DNA of 64,000 bases from Chromobotia macracanthus. Taxonomy: Eukaryota; Chordata; Actinopteri; Cypriniformes; Botiidae. Location: NCBI GenBank assembly GCA_036877525.1, contig JAZGTH010000005.1, positions 2,630,001-2,694,000 on the forward strand, read 5' to 3'. Under the pieces are notes generated by a model that saw nothing but the letters and a program-made list of their open reading frames with translations, was not told the origin of the DNA and ran no database searches. A program made the translations under genes and the position numbers. This document shows positions 61,038 to 64,000 of this stretch, one piece after another; position 1 is the stretch's first letter, and every line of letters begins with the position of its first letter.

Positions 61038-61744
61038 GAACCCCCCCCTCTAGGAGCACCTCCAGGTGCTCTACGTGGGCGTCCCCGTGGACGTGGTGCT
61101 GGACGGTCAGGTCTGGCTCGATGAAACTCCTCCATGAGCGAGGGATCCAGAATGTCCACTGCCGCTACCCACGATCTCTCCTCTGGGCCGTATCCCTCCC
61201 AATCCACCAGGTATTGTAACTGACCCCCTCTTCGCCGTGAGTCAAGCAGGACGTTCACCTTGTAGGCCGGCGTTCCACCAATGTCCAGCGGTGGCTCCTG
61301 CAATATGGCCTCGGGGTCAGCGTCCCGGTGGAAAGGTTTGAGGAGTGACACATGGAAAGAAGGAGAGATGCGGTAGTCAGCAGGAAGCTCTAATTGGTAA
61401 GTGACCTCATTAATCTGTCTTATGATTTTAAATGGGCCAACATACCTGGGAGAGAGCTTCCTGCTCGGCAGACGTAGCTTGAGATCCCTCGTGGAGAGCC
61501 AGACCCTTTGTCCAGGTTGGTATGGAGGGTGTGGGCGACGGTGACGGTTAGCGTTAATTTCCTGCCTCCTCACAGCGCGTTGAAGCCGCACATGGGCACT
61601 GTCCCACACCCTCTCACTGTTACGAATCCAGTCGTTAACAGCAGGCACATACCATGGTTCTCCTAACCACGGGAACAGGGGAGGCTGGTAACCCAGCACA
61701 CATTGAAATGGTGTGAGTCCTGTAGAGGAGTGCGTGAGTGAGTT
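60995..61744 (-). pseudogene. chromovirus pol, part 3: integrase C-terminus and chromodomain
   Basis: In frame with the integrase segment beyond the TAG. It contains the GPFKIIRQINEVTYQLELP segment (GPF/Y module typical of this group), then a chromodomain with QYLVDWEGYGPEERSWV, whose aromatic residues read histone marks in characterised chromoviruses and guide insertion. A basic proline- and arginine-rich tail ends at a TGA at 60995. The last roughly 14 codons overlap the 3' LTR. Confidence 0.9.
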
Positions 61745-62594
61745 CTAGGCATACTCAGTCCAAGGGAGAAATTCAGCCCAGTGATGTTGTTCTCGGCTGC
61801 AGTAAGTCCGCAGGTACCTGCCGATCTCTTGGTTCAGCCTCTCCACCTGACCGTTTGACTGCGGATGATAGCCAGAGGTTAAACTCACATTGATATCTAA
61901 AAGGTTACAAAAGGATTTCCAAACCTGAGAGGTGAACTGAGTTCCTCGATCTGATACAATGTCTTCAGGTAGACCATAGTTTCGAAAGACATGGTGGAAC
62001 ATGGCTTGAGCAGTCTCCATGGCAGTAGGTAATCCTTTTAATGGAACCAGACGACAGGCTTTGGAGAAGCGGTCGACGATGACCAGGATTGTGGTGTAAC
62101 CATCAGACAGGGGTAAATCAGTGATGAAGTCGATGGAGAGGTGAGACCAAGGTCGTTGGGGAATCGGGAGAGGCTGTAGAAGTCCCGTCGGCAGGTCCCT
62201 GGGAGTCTTGGACTGGGCACAGATGGAGCAAGACTTGACATAATTGGCCACATCTTTGGTCATTGAAGGCCACCAGAAGGAATTCTGCACAAGTTTAAGG
62301 GTTCGTGAAATGCCGGGATGTCCCGTGCTGAGTGATGTGTGGACCCACTGGATGACCCGGTGACGTAGTGTCTGGGGAACATATTGTTTGGAAGGGGGGC
62401 AGTTCGGTGGTGATGGTTCTGTGAGGACGGCCTGGTGAATTTCCTCCATTATGTCCCAGTTGACCGGAGCAACAAACAAGGCTGGACTTAGGATAGGTTC
62501 AGGATTGTAGTTCTGTCGTGGGGGATCATGGTGCCTGGATAGTGCATCTGCCTTGCTATTCTTGGAGCCTGGACGATAAGTGACTGTAAAATGG
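61745..62594 (-). pseudogene. chromovirus pol, part 2: integrase
   Basis: The frame is open from the break near 62595 to a TAG at 61745-61747. It carries the integrase zinc-binding HHCC module (WVHTSLSTGHPG ... CSICAQ) and the DDE core: Asp in SIDFITDLP, Asp in VSDRGTQF and Glu in NGQVERLNQE, all present. This enzyme joins element DNA to the chromosome. The premature TAG replaces a residue just after PWTEYA, and the same frame continues past it, so this is a single nonsense change. No ATG begins the segment; it is part of the interrupted polyprotein. Confidence 0.92.
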
Positions 62595-63929
62595 TGAAAA
62601 GAACAGAGACCATCTTGCCTGGCGTGAATTCAGACGTCGAGCAGACTTGACATACTCAAGGTTCTTATGGTCCGTGATAACTTGAAAAGGATGAACTGCC
62701 CCCTCGAGCCAATGTCTCCATTCTTCCATGGCAGCCTTCATTGACAGAAGCTCTTTGTTTCCCACATCATAATTAAACTCAGCGGGGGTTCGCTTCCGAG
62801 AGAAGGCGGCACACGGGAAAAGCTTGGGAGGTTGTCCGTGACGTTGAGAGAGCACGGCTCCAATCCCGCAGTCAGAAGCATCGACCTCCACAATGAAGGG
62901 GAGTTCTGGATCTGGATGTTTTAGGATGGGGGCCGTCGTGAAGCTGGTCTTGAGCTTTTGGAAGGCTGCATTAGCGGAAGCGTTCCATGACAACTTCTTG
63001 GGTTTTCCCTTGAGTAATGAGGTGAGAGGTGCAGCAATAGAGCTGTAGTTCCTAATGAAGCGTCGATAGAAGTTAGCAAAGCCCAGGAACCTCTGCAATT
63101 CTTTCAACGTGGAGGCCTGCGGCCACTCAGTGACGGCGGTTACCTTAGAAGCATCCATTTCAACGCCCTGGTGGCTGATGTTGTACCCCAGGAATGTTGT
63201 CTGCTTCACATGAAACTCACATTTTTCAGTCTTGACATAGAGTTGGTGATTGAGAAGCTTGAAAAGAACACTCTTGACATGAGTGACATGATCCTCTTCA
63301 TTCAGGGAATAGATTAGGATGTCGTCAAGATATGCGATGACATACTTGTGGAGAACATCTTTGAAGACTTCATTTATGAAGGATTGGAAGATGGCTGGGG
63401 CATTGGCAAGGCCAAAGGGCATAACCAGGTATTCATAGTGCCCCCTGGTGGTGAGAAAAGCTGTCTTCCACTCATCTCCGTCCCTGATGCGTATCAGGTT
63501 ATAAGCGTTTCTCAAGTCGAGTTTGGTAAAAATTTTGGCCTTCCTGAGTTGTTCTAGGGCAGAAGGGACTAGAGGCAGTGGATACCTGAATTTAACAGTG
63601 ACATTATTGAGGCCTCTGTAGTCGATGCACGGACACAGACCCCCATCCTTCTCCACGAAGAAGAAGCCGGCTGCAGCGGGAGAAGTAGAAGGACGGATAA
63701 AGCCAGCTTCCAGAGCCTCCTTGATGTAGTCCTCCATAGCCTGTGCTTCTTGGCGTGACAGCGGGTAGACTTTGCTTTTGGGAGGACACATGTTGGGAAG
63801 AAGGTCTATAGCACAGTCCCAGTGCCGATGTGGTGGTAACTGTGTGGCTTTAACCTTGCTGAAGACCTCCAAAAGCTCGTTATAAACCTTGGGGATCTTT
63901 GGTTGGGTCAGGCTCGGAGGGCTCCCCAT
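62556..63929 (-). pseudogene. chromovirus pol, part 1: reverse transcriptase and RNase H
   Basis: A 457-codon open frame copies element RNA into DNA in the related active family. RT motifs in order: the pre-RT PPHRHWDCAI, the FTKLDLRNAY motif with catalytic Asp, MPFGLANAP, and the YLDD catalytic box near 63310, all intact. The RNase H region follows with VDASDCGIGAVLSQ, an ELLSMKAAMEE segment and TDHKNLEY, supplying the expected acidic residues. The frame fails near 62595, just after WSLFF, and ends at a spurious stop; the KADALS motif that normally follows appears in another frame just beyond. The true start lies upstream or outside the window, since pol of this group is usually continuous with gag-protease; the ATG at 63929 is only the first Met in the frame. 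Confidence 0.92.
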
Positions 63930-64000
63930 GCTTGTGGACAGACATGGACTGGACTGCTTAAGGGTTAGACAGTGACTAAAACAGAATGGAGACCAGTGGG

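Larger units (their letters stand above)
21325..64000 (+). other. gabrg2: gabrg2 gene span (exons 1-8; 3' end outside the window)
   Basis: This gene encodes the gamma-2 subunit of the GABA-A receptor, a plasma-membrane, GABA-gated chloride channel of the Cys-loop family; gamma-2 confers benzodiazepine sensitivity and synaptic clustering. Eight coding exons lie at 21325-21431, 27517-27659, 29329-29396, 29995-30216, 30602-30684, 32261-32398, 54401-54553 and 59192-59397, joined by GT-AG introns with matching phases. Gamma-2 rather than gamma-1 or gamma-3 is indicated by the TM3-TM4 loop start RKPSKNKDKKKKNP, by KPTVIHTDMFVNSIGPVNAINM-like exon 3, and by Met rather than Leu in NRMLRIW. The last exon(s), including TM4 and any alternatively spliced gamma-2L micro-exon, were not found before 64000. 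Exon 4 has a one-base insertion (see that entry). No neighbouring GABA-A subunit gene is visible in the 21 kb upstream. Confidence 0.96.
59398..64000 (+). other. gabrg2: gabrg2 intron 8, 5' part
   Basis: Starts with GTGAGT and extends past the window. No terminal gamma-2 exon (the segment encoding the rest of the loop and TM4) is visible up to 64000. From 60588 on it is occupied by an antisense chromovirus. Confidence 0.8.
60588..64000 (-). mobile_element. Ty3/Gypsy chromovirus LTR retrotransposon, nearly intact pol, truncated by window edge
   Basis: Read on the minus strand, the order is reverse transcriptase, RNase H, integrase, chromodomain, polypurine tract (GAGGGGGGGGTTC), 3' LTR. Integrase downstream of RT/RNase H is the Ty3/Gypsy order, and the C-terminal chromodomain marks a chromovirus. 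Gag, protease and the 5' LTR would lie beyond 64000. Only two coding breaks are seen in about 2.9 kb of pol: a frameshift near 62595 and a TAG stop at 61745-61747, so the copy is young. It sits antisense inside gabrg2 intron 8, next to what looks like a Tc1-type end at 60512-60587. Confidence 0.93.

Overview
The window is teleost nuclear DNA, most likely from a cyprinid or close relative. It is AT-rich, with intron-split genes, dinucleotide microsatellites, tRNA-derived SINEs with the GCTTTGGATAAAAG tail, a dispersed repeat opening GGGATAGTTCACCC, DIRS-type and Ty3/Gypsy chromovirus retroelements, an L2-like LINE and a Tc1 fossil. The species call is inference from repeat content. No prokaryotic features are present.

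The only host protein gene I can support is on the + strand: the GABA-A receptor gamma-2 subunit, gabrg2. Eight coding exons run from the start codon at 21325 to 59397. They give 373 codons: signal peptide, extracellular ligand-binding domain with Cys-loop, TM1-TM3 and the start of the TM3-TM4 loop. The final exon or exons (rest of the loop, TM4) lie past the right edge. All seven complete introns are GT-AG, and the exon lengths (143, 68, 222, 83, 138, 153, 206 for exons 2-8) match the vertebrate gamma-2 layout, except that exon 4 carries one extra T that breaks the frame.

Layout. 1-21 kb is intergenic and made largely of mobile-element debris: a DIRS gag fragment (1.0-1.8 kb), SINEs, a repeat copy carrying a terminal-exon-like segment (6.7-8.1 kb), a decayed chromovirus (9.0-12.9 kb), a DIRS tyrosine-recombinase fragment (14.65-15.2 kb) and a homopolymer patch that looks like an assembly artefact (16.5-16.9 kb). 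21.3-32.4 kb holds gabrg2 exons 1-6. Intron 6 (32.4-54.4 kb, about 22 kb) is packed with insertions: DIRS pieces, two solo LTRs with perfect 5-bp target duplications, an L2-like LINE, an unclassified LTR pair, a U2 snRNA pseudogene, SINEs, a MITE, and a second, inverted copy of the 6.7-8.1 kb repeat. Intron 7 holds a dead Tc1 element and a DIRS gag fragment. Intron 8 holds a nearly intact chromovirus, antisense to the gene and running off the right edge.

No operon-like cooperation is expected. One receptor gene is embedded in transposon-derived sequence. Observations most worth checking are the exon 4 frameshift, the U2 pseudogene lacking its branch-point recognition region, the inverted repeat pair with a shared apparent C-terminal exon, and the homopolymer patch.
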